A stretch of 64,000 nucleotides of DNA from Lysinibacillus sp. JNUCC-52. GTDB taxonomy: Bacteria > Bacillota > Bacilli > Bacillales_A > Planococcaceae. Positions 54,340 to 62,911 of the stretch are shown here, in pieces. Positions within the stretch are counted from its first letter, which is position 1; every line of letters begins with the position of its first letter. Under the pieces are notes generated by a model. That model made no database searches, was not told the origin of the DNA, and worked only from the letters and a program-made list of their open reading frames with translations. The stretch covers positions 2,037,501 through 2,101,500 of the forward strand of contig NZ_CP065546.1 of assembly GCF_015999545.1 (NCBI RefSeq), given 5' to 3'. The position numbers and the translations under genes were made by a program.

Positions 54340-56265
54340 TTGAAGTTATTTCTTTCATTAATTACAGTCTGCGCTTGTTTGCTTGTTGTATTCCTATTAC
54401 CGACGCAAGCTCAAGCTACAACACAAAAAATTGGCATCGTTTTCTCTGAAAGTAGCGAGAAATATGCCAACGCCACACACCCTGGTGGTACATATGAGGG
54501 ACAAACTGTATCTCCAAAGGTAGATTATAGCTCTACATACAACAAAGAGCTAAAAGCTTTCCTTTTATATCAGCAACAAGGCTTCAATGTAGAGAAAATT
54601 TACGAAAAGGACTTAAATAGCTTAGAAAGTTTAAGCCAATATGATGCAATCGTCTTTCCTTATACGGTCATGATGAACCATCAACAACGCGAAAATGTCA
54701 AAATGTACGTTCGCAACGGTGGCGGTGCCATTTTTGCGTTCCAAACAGCTCGTAACGAGTCTGCCAAATTTCCAAAGGCTGGCCAAATGGACCTCTCTCC
54801 GTTAATCTATGATGTCGACTCATGGGTCATGGAATGGGATAACCTATCAGAAGTTTTCAACTCACGCTTTATCGACGATATCGTGTTGGGTAACGGAACA
54901 ATTAGCAATAACAATTCAGTTCATCCAATTATCCAAAATGCTACTAACGAGCTCGGCAAAAGCCAACTAAGTTTTAAAAAATCTGATCGTGAGTGGGTTG
55001 AAATCATTAAACCATGGCAAGGTGGCTCTGCGTCACCGCTATTATATTTTTCGAATTACGATTATACTGATAAGCCACAAACAATGAAGAAAAATGAGTT
55101 CGGTGCAGCACATGCTATTGAATATGGCAAAGGTAGAGTCGTACAAATCGGATTCAAAATTTATGATTACATTACTATTAATACCAAAGCAGATTGGCAA
55201 GATAACGAAAACGGTGTTGCTTACTCTACAACACAAGGCGACTTAGACGCTCAAGTATTTATGAAGCACGCTTTACGTTGGGTTGTCGAAAATCATGATA
55301 GTGATGTGCCACGTCGCTATAATCTTTCGCTATACTCTGACGGTGTGCAAAGCTATGTAGCGCCATCTGGTAAATTCGTCTTCTACTCTACTGTAACGGT
55401 TAAAAACAATGGCAATGTGCCAGCCCGCGGTACACTAAAAGTAGAAATTCTCGATGCAAACGATCACGTTGTCGGTAAAGGGCATGATCGTTATATACCA
55501 GGCCTTGCTGCAGATGCAACAACTACTAATGCTGACCGCAAAGATATTAGTACCCACTCGGAAAAATATCAAATTTTTATGCCAGGAAATTTAGCCACTG
55601 GAACATATACGATCCGTACTTCCTTCATAGAAGGCCGCGATGATCGTAAAAATGCTGACGAAAAATTTGCAACCATTGCAGAAATTAAAACGCTCACACG
55701 TACAAAAGGTTCCAATAAGGCGTCTATTGAGGTTGCCCCTTTTTTTCCAGATGTATCAACATCAAATGGTGCTTATTATGACATAAAAAACTTACATGCA
55801 TTAGGTATTGTGAAAGGTAGTAATGGTAAATTTAACCCCCAAAGCACACTCACTCGGATACAAGCTACTGACATGATATTACGTGCACTTGGTATCACCC
55901 CTTCAAGCTCAGCAAGCTTGAACGCCAGTGATATAAATGCGGGCGATTATGGCTATGCGGTTTTAGCCACAGGTGCTCGCTATGGGATTCTTTCGTTAGA
56001 AGATGGCAAAATTAACGCCCATCAACCAATGACACGTGCAGCAATGGCACATGCACTTGTAAAGGGCTTTAAGCTACAAGGCTTTACTAAAAATACATTC
56101 ATTGATGTCCCGATATCTCATGTCAATTTTAAAGATATTCAAGCTCTCTTTGCTTTAAATATAACGACAGGCTACGCGGATCAAACTTTTAAACCAAACA
56201 ACACGGTAACACGCCAAAACTTTGCCCAATTTGTAAATCGTACACTTCATGCAAATGCTAAATAA
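54340..56265 (+). CDS. SLH protein with amidotransferase-like fold
   Basis: About 641 residues. No ATG is well placed; I prefer the TTG at 54340, with AAGGATG 9 bases upstream, which begins the signal peptide (KLFLSLITVCACLLVVFLLPTQAQA). The N-terminal half (about 30-330) resembles a class I glutamine amidotransferase-like Rossmann fold (YDAIVFPYTVMMNHQQRENVKMYV, NGGGAIFAFQTA), but the position of the nucleophile Cys holds no cysteine. A beta-sandwich domain follows, then three SLH repeats. Probably a surface carbohydrate-binding or inactive enzyme-like protein; function not known. Confidence 0.78.
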   Translation: MKLFLSLITVCACLLVVFLLPTQAQATTQKIGIVFSESSEKYANATHPGGTYEGQTVSPKVDYSSTYNKELKAFLLYQQQGFNVEKIYEKDLNSLESLSQYDAIVFPYTVMMNHQQRENVKMYVRNGGGAIFAFQTARNESAKFPKAGQMDLSPLIYDVDSWVMEWDNLSEVFNSRFIDDIVLGNGTISNNNSVHPIIQNATNELGKSQLSFKKSDREWVEIIKPWQGGSASPLLYFSNYDYTDKPQTMKKNEFGAAHAIEYGKGRVVQIGFKIYDYITINTKADWQDNENGVAYSTTQGDLDAQVFMKHALRWVVENHDSDVPRRYNLSLYSDGVQSYVAPSGKFVFYSTVTVKNNGNVPARGTLKVEILDANDHVVGKGHDRYIPGLAADATTTNADRKDISTHSEKYQIFMPGNLATGTYTIRTSFIEGRDDRKNADEKFATIAEIKTLTRTKGSNKASIEVAPFFPDVSTSNGAYYDIKNLHALGIVKGSNGKFNPQSTLTRIQATDMILRALGITPSSSASLNASDINAGDYGYAVLATGARYGILSLEDGKINAHQPMTRAAMAHALVKGFKLQGFTKNTFIDVPISHVNFKDIQALFALNITTGYADQTFKPNNTVTRQNFAQFVNRTLHANAK

Positions 56266-56311
56266 CTTGATTGTTAGCGCTGATAGATTGTCTGTAATCT
56301 CCTTCATCCAA

Positions 56312-56360
56312 TAAAAAAAGAGCTACGTCGTTCTAAAATATGAACGATGTAGCTCTTTCG
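56312..56360. terminator. Bidirectional terminator between two SLH genes
   Basis: AAAGAGCTACGTCGTTC pairs with GAACGATGTAGCTCTTT (one mismatch or wobble) with an 8-base loop; both sides have T/A-rich tails. Confidence 0.88.
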
Positions 56361-56362
56361 TT

Positions 56363-58258
56363 TTATTGTTTTGCGTAGTATTGAGAAATACCTTTATAAA
56401 TAGCTTCAGCAAATAACTCGATATATTGATCATCTGTCATTTTGCCACGGTCTTCACCATTTGTAAGGAAACCTAGTTCAACTAGAATCGCAGGAATTAA
56501 TGTATTGCGAATAACATAGTATTGTTGTTCTTTAACTCCACGATTTTTCATGTTTAAGTTATTAACAATTTGGTTATTTACAAAAGTAGCGAGATCAACA
56601 TCTTCTTGATACATATCTCCAGTTGTTACAGCATAATATGTTTCAGTACCTTGTGCAGAGGTGCTAGATGCTGAGTTGACATGTATACTAACGAAGATTT
56701 CGCCAAAGTTTGCATCGGTAAAATCAACACGGTCTTGCAATGAAGGATATGTGTCACCTGTACGAGTCATTAACACTTTCGCTCCAGCTGCTTCAAGTTT
56801 CTGTTTTACTAGTGTACTAACTTTTAATGTAATAGATTTTTCTGAAGTGGAACCTACTACAGCTCCAGGGTCTTTACCACCATGACCAGGGTCAAGGATG
56901 ATAATACGATTTTTCAGTGCATTACCACTTTGGTTTAATAGTTTTAAGTAAGATTTATGCACATAGCCTGTTTGTCCATCAAAAGTAATTTGAGCCCAGT
57001 AGCCACTAATGCTGTTAACATGCACATAGTCGCCTTTACTTAATTTACCTAGTACCGTAGAAGTTGAGTTCGCTTCTTTGCGGACATTTAAACTATCAAC
57101 AGTTGCACGACCTAGTAAGTCTCCTGCCACTGGTGGTGGAGTCGGATCTGGTATAGAAGGTTGTTCTACTTCCACATCCTCTGTACTATTTGCAACAATA
57201 TAACCTGGTAAACCATTTACTACTGTTAAATAGTAGCCATTAACCGTTTTATAGACAGGCAGTTTAACATTACTATTGATTGTTGAAATTGTTTTAGAAG
57301 ATGAAGTAGCCTTCACATAAAGATTGATACCTTGTGTTGTCTTCACTTCTTTTTGGATTTTTCCTAACGCATTACCGTCCGCATCTAAAAATTGTGCGTA
57401 CGTTTTATAAATATAAGCAAATGCACCTTTATATGTTACTTTTAACCAGTCTCCTTCAACTGCATAGACTGATAGTTTTCCACCTTTATCGACTGTACCT
57501 ACAATGTTAGTACTAATTGAAGAGTCTTTTGATTTACGAATATTCAAGCCATCTGTTGTCACTTGAATTAAACCGATAACCTGTGTTGTATCAGGAACAG
57601 TAACACCTTTTACAGGTAACTCTAAACGGTATTTTTCACTTTTAGCACGAGCAACAAATAATGCGAATTGTGCACGTGTTACTTGGCTATTTGGATTATA
57701 GTTTTGACCGCTTCCTTTTGTAATACCATTATAGTAAATCGTATTGATATATTGAACGTAGGGATGTGTAATACCTACATCAACAAAAGGAGAATCAATA
57801 TTTTCGTATTCACTTGCGTCAAGCTTAAATGCCTTTGTTAATACATAACTCATTTCATCGCGAGTTAGAGGCTTGTTTGGTAAAAACTGACCTGTTGTAT
57901 TTGTTTTAAAGTATCCTAGCTGTATAGCACGTTCAACGTAGCCTGAAAGCTCGGTACCAACTGTTACATCTGAAAAATTGGATTTATTGACAACTAATGG
58001 TTTGTTACCAGAAGCAACAACGGCCATTTTTGCAACTTGTCCGCGTGTCACGTTATTATAAGGCTTATAATACGTTTTACCATTTTCCGTGTACCCTTTA
58101 ATAACACCTAAACTAACTAAATAATTGATCTCTTCATAAGCTTCATGCTTTTGGGGTACATCTTCAAAACCACCACTAGCATTTGCACTATGTATCGTAA
58201 ACATAGAAGCTGAAATGAATAAGACGCATAATATAAGACTGATTTTTTTAAAGTACAA
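56363..58258 (-). CDS. SLH-anchored N-acetylmuramoyl-L-alanine amidase
   Basis: About 631 residues from the TTG at 58256-58258, which has AAGGGAGG ten bases upstream; an ATG seven codons earlier overlaps that site and lacks its own. Signal peptide (ending ANA), three SLH repeats (to about residue 205), SH3-type domains at about 230-300, 310-370 and 385-450, then an amidase_3 domain with the zinc ligands in LDPGHGGKDPGA, EKSITLKV and SIHVNSAS and the catalytic Glu in ILVELGFL. It cleaves the MurNAc-L-Ala bond. Convergent with the amidotransferase-fold SLH gene. Confidence 0.92.
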   Translation of the reverse strand: MYFKKISLILCVLFISASMFTIHSANASGGFEDVPQKHEAYEEINYLVSLGVIKGYTENGKTYYKPYNNVTRGQVAKMAVVASGNKPLVVNKSNFSDVTVGTELSGYVERAIQLGYFKTNTTGQFLPNKPLTRDEMSYVLTKAFKLDASEYENIDSPFVDVGITHPYVQYINTIYYNGITKGSGQNYNPNSQVTRAQFALFVARAKSEKYRLELPVKGVTVPDTTQVIGLIQVTTDGLNIRKSKDSSISTNIVGTVDKGGKLSVYAVEGDWLKVTYKGAFAYIYKTYAQFLDADGNALGKIQKEVKTTQGINLYVKATSSSKTISTINSNVKLPVYKTVNGYYLTVVNGLPGYIVANSTEDVEVEQPSIPDPTPPPVAGDLLGRATVDSLNVRKEANSTSTVLGKLSKGDYVHVNSISGYWAQITFDGQTGYVHKSYLKLLNQSGNALKNRIIILDPGHGGKDPGAVVGSTSEKSITLKVSTLVKQKLEAAGAKVLMTRTGDTYPSLQDRVDFTDANFGEIFVSIHVNSASSTSAQGTETYYAVTTGDMYQEDVDLATFVNNQIVNNLNMKNRGVKEQQYYVIRNTLIPAILVELGFLTNGEDRGKMTDDQYIELFAEAIYKGISQYYAKQ

Positions 58259-58385
58259 TGTCTTATTTCCTCCCTTCATGTTCTCGTGTTATTGTGTTCA
58301 TTTTAACAAAAATTCACATACAAAACTATCATAGATTGTAACTATTCGACATTTTTTTATATCACCCCATTTCATATAGATTCAT

Positions 58386-58420
58386 AAAAAGAAGAGAGCC
58401 TGCAAGTGCAAACTCTCCTC
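58386..58420 (-). terminator. Terminator of the NlpC/P60-SLH gene
   Basis: Minus strand GAGAGTTTGCA pairs with TGCAGGCTCTC (with mispairs) followed by TTCTTTTTATG. Weak stem. Confidence 0.5.
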
Positions 58421-58501
58421 CGTTTATACGTTATTTAAAAGAACTTCCATGCATTGCTTCACTTCAAACGTAGCCCTTGTCCGAAGCGAAGTAGAAATTG
58501 A

Positions 58502-59446
58502 TTACTTATTCACTTGCTTAGCGCGCTCGATAAATGTTTCAAGCTGAGAAATTTTTAACATTTCATCATAGCCGAAATTGCCGTTATCTTTACCTGATGT
58601 AATACCGTTTGATGCGATAATTGAAATATATTCTGTTGCCCAATAGTTTTCAGGAACATCAGCAAATGTCACAACATCACCTTTATGCTCAAGACCAAAA
58701 GCAACTACTAAAACTTTTGCAATTTGTGCACGAGTCATTGGAGAAGAAGGATTAAATTTGCCGTGATCATCACCTGTAAAAATTCCTAACTTCGCCACAG
58801 CAGAAATTGCACCAGCATGTGCATAAGTAGGTTTTACGTCTGCAAATGACGTGTTTTTATCAGATGTATCTAAATTTAAAGCTTTTGCAATTTGTACAGC
58901 AACTTCAGCACGTGAAGCATATACTGAAAAGTCAATTGCAGCGTCTTTTACTTCAGCAGTCGCTACTTTTGTCACTTCAGCTTGTTGTTCTGCGTCAAAA
59001 TCTGCTACACGTTTAGCACCAACGTAACGAGAACTCCAATAATATGGATCGTTTACATTAGAATAGCTAACGCCTTTACCTGTTTGAGAGTGAATCATTT
59101 TACCGTCACCTATGTATATCGCTACATGTGAGATACCACTACCACTCGTGTTAAAGAAAAGTAAATCGCCAACTTTTAGATCACTCTTCGCAACCGCTGT
59201 ACCTTGCTGATATTGAGAGCTTGATGTACGGTTTAGTTTAATGCCTAAATCGTTGAAGACTTTAGAAGTAAAGCCAGAGCAATCTAATCCGCTAGTAGTT
59301 GTACCACCATATGCATAAGGAATGCCTAAATATTTCGTCGCTGTTTCAGTAACTTCATTTGCAGTTGCCGCTTCAGCGTTATCTATTTGAATTGTTGAAA
59401 ATAACATAAAAGATGCAAAAATCGGTAATAACCATTTTTTCTTCAT
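58502..59446 (-). CDS. NlpC/P60 endopeptidase with C-terminal SLH repeats
   Basis: 314 residues: signal peptide (ending AEA at about 27), NlpC/P60 domain at about 30-150 with the Cys in GLDCSGFTSKVF, His in ISHVAIYIG and KMIHSQ, then two complete SLH repeats and a partial first one (about 170-310; FADVKPTYAHAGAI, FADVPENYWATEYI). A wall peptide hydrolase held at the surface by SLH. Start codon follows AGAGGGG. Separated from the neighbouring sigO cassette by about 380 bases. Confidence 0.92.
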   Translation of the reverse strand: MKKKWLLPIFASFMLFSTIQIDNAEAATANEVTETATKYLGIPYAYGGTTTSGLDCSGFTSKVFNDLGIKLNRTSSSQYQQGTAVAKSDLKVGDLLFFNTSGSGISHVAIYIGDGKMIHSQTGKGVSYSNVNDPYYWSSRYVGAKRVADFDAEQQAEVTKVATAEVKDAAIDFSVYASRAEVAVQIAKALNLDTSDKNTSFADVKPTYAHAGAISAVAKLGIFTGDDHGKFNPSSPMTRAQIAKVLVVAFGLEHKGDVVTFADVPENYWATEYISIIASNGITSGKDNGNFGYDEMLKISQLETFIERAKQVNK

Positions 59447-59675
59447 AAGTTTGTTATACCCCTCTCAAGGAACTTTTTTGCCTATACATAGACTATCACA
59501 AATGAAGGTATTTTAATTTTTCAATTGTGTAACGGTTTTAAAAGTAAAAAAAAAGCTGATATACCAACACTTTGTGGTTTATCAACGTTAAAATATGGGT
59601 ATTAATTAATGGGTATTGCGGCTTTTTGTAACATTCCTGTAATATTAGCCATGCTTTGTTACAATAGAGTGCCTG

Positions 59676-59715
59676 TTGAAGTGCCAGGCACTCAAACAAC
59701 TCAAATAATTCAAAC
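59676..59715. repeat. Copy 1 of the CAGGCACTCAAACAA repeat
   Basis: GTGCC-A-GGCAC palindrome inside AGTGCCTGttgaAGTGCCAGGCACTCAAACAA. The 15-base CAGGCACTCAAACAA (59685-59699) recurs at 61114-61128 in the same orientation. Palindromes of this kind occur in Bacillus intergenic DNA; here two copies bracket the tRNA-like and sigO region. Confidence 0.7.
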
Positions 59716-59731
59716 AATTTCTAACGACTTT

Positions 59732-59800
59732 AGGTGGCACTCGGATTTGAACCGAGAAAAAGGTTTTACAAACTTTGCCTTACCACTTGGCTATGCCACT
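59732..59800 (-). pseudogene. Degenerate tRNA-Cys-like gene
   Basis: On the minus strand a 69-base cloverleaf-like sequence shows a D-arm GCC/GGC, a T-arm CTCGG-TTCAAAT-CCGAG, and an acceptor stem that ends GTGCCACCT with one 5' mismatch (A1-C72). It most resembles bacterial tRNA-Cys, but the anticodon loop reads TTGTAAA (GTA instead of GCA), the anticodon stem lacks one base and the variable loop is short. No CCA is encoded. Probably a decayed tRNA copy; it could be a functional variant only if the arm refolds. Confidence 0.6.
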
Positions 59801-59830
59801 ACGATTTTATTTATGAAAGATGAAAACAAC

Positions 59831-60073
59831 CTAATTATTTTGTTCATTATATCGTTTCTTCAAATCCCAAAATCCTGGGACGGAATTCACATCATATTTT
59901 CGTATAGTATTGATGAGCTTAATAAGTAAATCCTGACGTAAATCCTCTCTAAAATGCGGATGGGTTTGATAAAGACAATGTTTCACTATAGGCTCAAAAT
60001 AATTAATTACAGTTAATAAAGCTTTATCATCATATTTTGATTTTTTTACTAAGGCAATTAATTCTTGTGACAT
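59831..60073 (-). CDS. rsoA: RsoA-like sigma region-2 subunit
   Basis: 80 residues, the same size as B. subtilis RsoA (79). The core resembles sigma-70 region 2 (YFEPIVKHCLYQT, FREDLRQDLLIKLINTI). RsoA joins SigO to form a two-subunit sigma factor. Third gene of a compact operon after the sigO-like gene and yvrJ. The GGGAG site abuts the ATG (60071-60073) closely, so initiation may be inefficient. No oxalate decarboxylase gene is nearby. Confidence 0.7.
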   Translation of the reverse strand: MSQELIALVKKSKYDDKALLTVINYFEPIVKHCLYQTHPHFREDLRQDLLIKLINTIRKYDVNSVPGFWDLKKRYNEQNN

Positions 60074-60079
60074 CTCCCT

Positions 60080-60241
60080 TCAGTCCTTTCTTACGTTTTT
60101 AATAAGGTCCGATAATTTATTAATGCTTAACTCAAGATTTTCAATTTTTTTTTCGAATCTAATGAAAAGGTAGACTGTTATTGCTATTGGAAAACCAAAA
60201 TTTCCGATTATCATGATCCAATCAGATGGTTCTGTTATCAT
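60080..60241 (-). CDS. yvrJ: YvrJ family small membrane protein
   Basis: 53 residues: MITEPSDWIMIIGNFGFPI, then AITVYLFIRFEKKIENL and a charged helix. The GFPIA(I/V)T(V/L)YL membrane segment with following E-K-K is the YvrJ signature. The ATG overlaps the stop of the sigO-like gene (TGATG), and the stop is six bases before rsoA. In B. subtilis yvrJ lies by sigO-rsoA. Function unknown. Confidence 0.8.
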   Translation of the reverse strand: MITEPSDWIMIIGNFGFPIAITVYLFIRFEKKIENLELSINKLSDLIKNVRKD

Positions 60242-60864
60242 CAGAAATCCCCCTTTTTTTCCCCATGATTTTTAATATACATCATCATATTTTCCAAAGC
60301 TTTTTTATGGGTCTTAGAGACAGCTTGCTGTGATTTATTTAATCTTCGTCCAATTTCCGTATCGCTTAAACCTTCTGCATAAGCTAGACTAATTATCTCC
60401 TTTTGCTTTTTTGTCAGCGAATTTAATGCATCATACAATATCGGGCTTATTACATAATCATCTAAGTTATCCTTTAAGTTGACCTCACTAAAATGGCCTT
60501 CAGCTTGTTCATCAGCTATTAAATCGAGAAATGTTTCTTGTCCTTCATTAGCATTAATCTTGGCGTCTAAAGTAAGAGAAAATCTAGATTGTATAAGTCT
60601 CAATTTTTTGTCGAAATTAATTGAATTAAACTTTAGAGTTGAGGAAATATGAGAAATAAAGCGAATTTTAAAATAAAAATGTTTAAATAACATATCTAAT
60701 TCTTTCATATTCTCCGTAGTTGGGTTTATTATGGTATCCATGTACTTTTCTTTGTTAGTTGGTATTTTCAAAAAGGAAATTACCAACTCGTTATTTATTA
60801 GCTGTTGATTTTCACCTTCAAATTTTTTAATTCTTTCTTCATCATCCCTTTTATTTTCCAACAT
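60241..60864 (-). CDS. sigO: SigO-like sigma factor (region 4 subunit)
   Basis: 207 residues from the ATG at 60862-60864, preceded by AAAGGAG; an in-frame TTG upstream has no site. The C-terminal 60 residues are a sigma-70 region 4 HTH (LTKKQKEIISLAYAEGLSDTEIGRRL, then KSQQAVSKTHKKALENMM). Region 2 is not recognisable, as expected for SigO, which needs RsoA to supply it. First gene of the sigO-yvrJ-rsoA operon. In B. subtilis this pair responds to acid stress and drives oxdC. Confidence 0.75.
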   Translation of the reverse strand: MLENKRDDEERIKKFEGENQQLINNELVISFLKIPTNKEKYMDTIINPTTENMKELDMLFKHFYFKIRFISHISSTLKFNSINFDKKLRLIQSRFSLTLDAKINANEGQETFLDLIADEQAEGHFSEVNLKDNLDDYVISPILYDALNSLTKKQKEIISLAYAEGLSDTEIGRRLNKSQQAVSKTHKKALENMMMYIKNHGEKKGDF

Positions 60865-60909
60865 CCAAAGCACTCCTTTTAAGAAGCATACATTCGCTTC
60901 CAAATTTTA

Positions 60910-60959
60910 AAAAGAGCATATGTTCTTATTTCGAGTAAAAAAAAGAGTGTAAGTTCTTT
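60910..60959. promoter_or_regulatory. Two 19-bp direct repeats upstream of sigO
   Basis: AAAAAGAGCATATGTTCTT (60910-60928) and AAAAAGAGTGTAAGTTCTT (60941-60959) share 16 of 19 bases and are 31 bp apart (about three helical turns). They lie 46-95 bases before the sigO start. Candidate binding sites or autoregulated promoter elements; not matched to a known consensus. Confidence 0.5.
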
Positions 60960-61036
60960 TTCAAAATAAACCATTTGTCCTTAAACCTAGTTTCTCTATC
61001 TTATGATTATTTTAACGATTTTATTATTTTCTTAAA

Positions 61037-61045
61037 ATCACCTCC
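61037..61045 (-). other. Orphan strong ribosome binding site
   Basis: GGAGGTGAT on the minus strand matches the full anti-Shine-Dalgarno core, but no ATG, GTG or TTG follows within 15 bases (TTAAGAAAATAA comes next). It lies in the 365-bp gap between the sigO start and rocB. Perhaps a remnant of a lost gene; otherwise the gap holds only the direct repeats and the CAGGCAC repeat. Confidence 0.45.
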
Positions 61046-61099
61046 TTTTCTTATTGTATATAGAATAAACAATCTAAAATAAAACAACCTTTCAAAAAA

Positions 61100-61135
61100 A
61101 TTTGTTTGAGTGTCAGGCACTCAAACAATTTCCAA
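61100..61135. repeat. Copy 2 of the CAGGCACTCAAACAA repeat
   Basis: TTGTTTGAGTG, loop TCAGG, CACTCAAACAA: an 11-bp stem. The 15-base CAGGCACTCAAACAA at 61114-61128 equals that at 59685-59699, and CAAACAATTT follows within 20 bases in both. Confidence 0.7.
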
Positions 61136-61144
61136 ACAATTTAA

Positions 61145-61188
61145 TAAAACTATAAACAAACTCGAAATTGCTCGAGTTTGTTTATAGT
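61145..61188 (-). terminator. Terminator of the rocB-like gene
   Basis: A 16-bp perfect stem (ACTATAAACAAACTCG arm) with an 8-base loop, followed by TTTTATT on the minus strand. Confidence 0.88.
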
Positions 61189-61229
61189 CTGAAGGCACTT
61201 CTAATGCAGTATCAATGATTATAACTGGC

Positions 61230-62882
61230 TCATGAACCAAGTAGCTTGTCTATTACTAGTTTCGTTAAATTAGGCATGATTTCCATTGTATATTTTAATT
61301 CCGTTCTTTCGTATCTGTTATGTGCATCATAACCATACGGTCCAATATTAATTGCTGGAATATTTAAATCCCTAATGGCCTTATAATCAACAAAATGTTT
61401 TGTCCCCCAACTTGGGTTATTGTTAATAACGGATTGAATGCTATCTTCATCGTCATTAATTGCTACACAGCTCATATCACAAATATAAGGAAAATAATTT
61501 CTTTGGACAATCGGCTTATTATAATGTGGTTGCACTTTTTCGATAGCATAGTCTAAAGCGATTAATAGATTCTTTTCCTTTTGATTTTTACCAGTCACCT
61601 CTACACGTGGTGAATATAGTGACGAATAAAAAAGAATAATAGCAGGGCTTTTATCCTTTGCCCATTTCCAAGTCTCTTCTACAACTCTCGCTGAAAACAT
61701 ACGTACATCTAGTTCTTTATTTGCCAATAAGTTTTCTTTAAATTTCTTCATATGCTCTTTATAACTTTCACCAGCTTGTGAAATAATTGATTGCTCTAGT
61801 TCTTCATAAAATAACACCCTTGTTTCCCAAGGTAATTTTGTATATTCCTGTTCACTAATTTCACAATACCGCTTATAATGATTATTTAAATTTTCCACTA
61901 CATTATTAAAGGCAATTTCTGCTTGGTTTTTCAACTTATCAAGAACATCTTTAGGGGACCATGATTGCACAAAGAAATTATAATATACATAGGAAGCAAG
62001 TGCTGTTTGAACAGTATATGTTTCTTTAAAATCCGTTTGCTTCAGCGATACTGGCGGCATAGGCGTTTCACCTAATGATTTATCGCATAGCTCAGGATTA
62101 TATGCAATTTGTCTAGTTAACTCTGCTGCAATATAGTTAGGATCAAGTCCTTCAAAGCTTGAGCCCACGTGACTTTCAGCTCCAGTTATATAAAATGAAG
62201 GAAGCAGCTTCCCAACACTGCCTTTATAAATATATCTATTTTCATCGCCTTCATATCTAGGCGCTACAAAATCCGAATTTATTAACGCTTCATACTCAAA
62301 TCCATATTCGTCTCTAAGTTGTTTTAAATCATTTAAGCCTGATAATACCCCGTGTGAGCTATCTTCCTCATCACATTCAGCAAAAAATACAATATTTCCT
62401 TTTAATTCTTCTGGGTGCTCTGAGTAATACTTTAAAAGATAAAAATTGCTGGCTACACCGCTTTTCATATCTAGTGTTCCTCTGCCAAATAACCATTCAT
62501 TTGATTCCAAATGCTCTTTAACTAACGGAGGAAGCTTTTCATTTTTTAATGCTTCTTGAAGATTATTAGGAAAACAGGCTTTTTCTTTTAAGCTATTATA
62601 ATCATCTATACCTACCGTATCGGTGTGACCCATTAAGACAACCGTTTTAGCGCTACTTTCTTTTGTCCCCCTTACAAAAGCAAATACGTTATATCTCTCA
62701 ATCTCATCATCTACAGTTTGTGATGTAAACACATAGTCCGAATGTTTTTGAAAGTATGGTAGGTTAGCAATTGTTTTAGCAAGTGTTGTTGATATATCGA
62801 TTTCGCCTTCAGTATTGACGATACTTTCAATATTGACAAGATCATTCGTCACTTTTAATACTTCATCATACGTTTTTAACAT
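61230..62882 (-). CDS. rocB: RocB-like M20-family peptidase
   Basis: 550 residues from the ATG at 62880-62882 with AGGAG nine bases upstream. M20 metal-ligand motifs: LMGHTDTVG, GRGTLDMKSGVASNFYLL, FFAECDEEDSSHGVL, and a late INIGPYGYDAHNRYERTE. Length and features match RocB, an arginine-utilisation protein of B. subtilis with presumed peptidase or deacylase activity. Downstream of an amino-acid ABC transporter (29 bp), which suggests the transporter and peptidase act on the same amino-acid conjugate. Confidence 0.85.
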   Translation of the reverse strand: MLKTYDEVLKVTNDLVNIESIVNTEGEIDISTTLAKTIANLPYFQKHSDYVFTSQTVDDEIERYNVFAFVRGTKESSAKTVVLMGHTDTVGIDDYNSLKEKACFPNNLQEALKNEKLPPLVKEHLESNEWLFGRGTLDMKSGVASNFYLLKYYSEHPEELKGNIVFFAECDEEDSSHGVLSGLNDLKQLRDEYGFEYEALINSDFVAPRYEGDENRYIYKGSVGKLLPSFYITGAESHVGSSFEGLDPNYIAAELTRQIAYNPELCDKSLGETPMPPVSLKQTDFKETYTVQTALASYVYYNFFVQSWSPKDVLDKLKNQAEIAFNNVVENLNNHYKRYCEISEQEYTKLPWETRVLFYEELEQSIISQAGESYKEHMKKFKENLLANKELDVRMFSARVVEETWKWAKDKSPAIILFYSSLYSPRVEVTGKNQKEKNLLIALDYAIEKVQPHYNKPIVQRNYFPYICDMSCVAINDDEDSIQSVINNNPSWGTKHFVDYKAIRDLNIPAINIGPYGYDAHNRYERTELKYTMEIMPNLTKLVIDKLLGS

Positions 62883-62911
62883 TAAACACAACTCCTAACT
62901 TGAAATAATGA

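Noticed and set aside
59609-59929. 106-residue plus-strand frame across the tRNA-like sequence
   Set aside because: It covers the degenerate tRNA on the other strand and the 3' end of rsoA; the product has no recognisable features.
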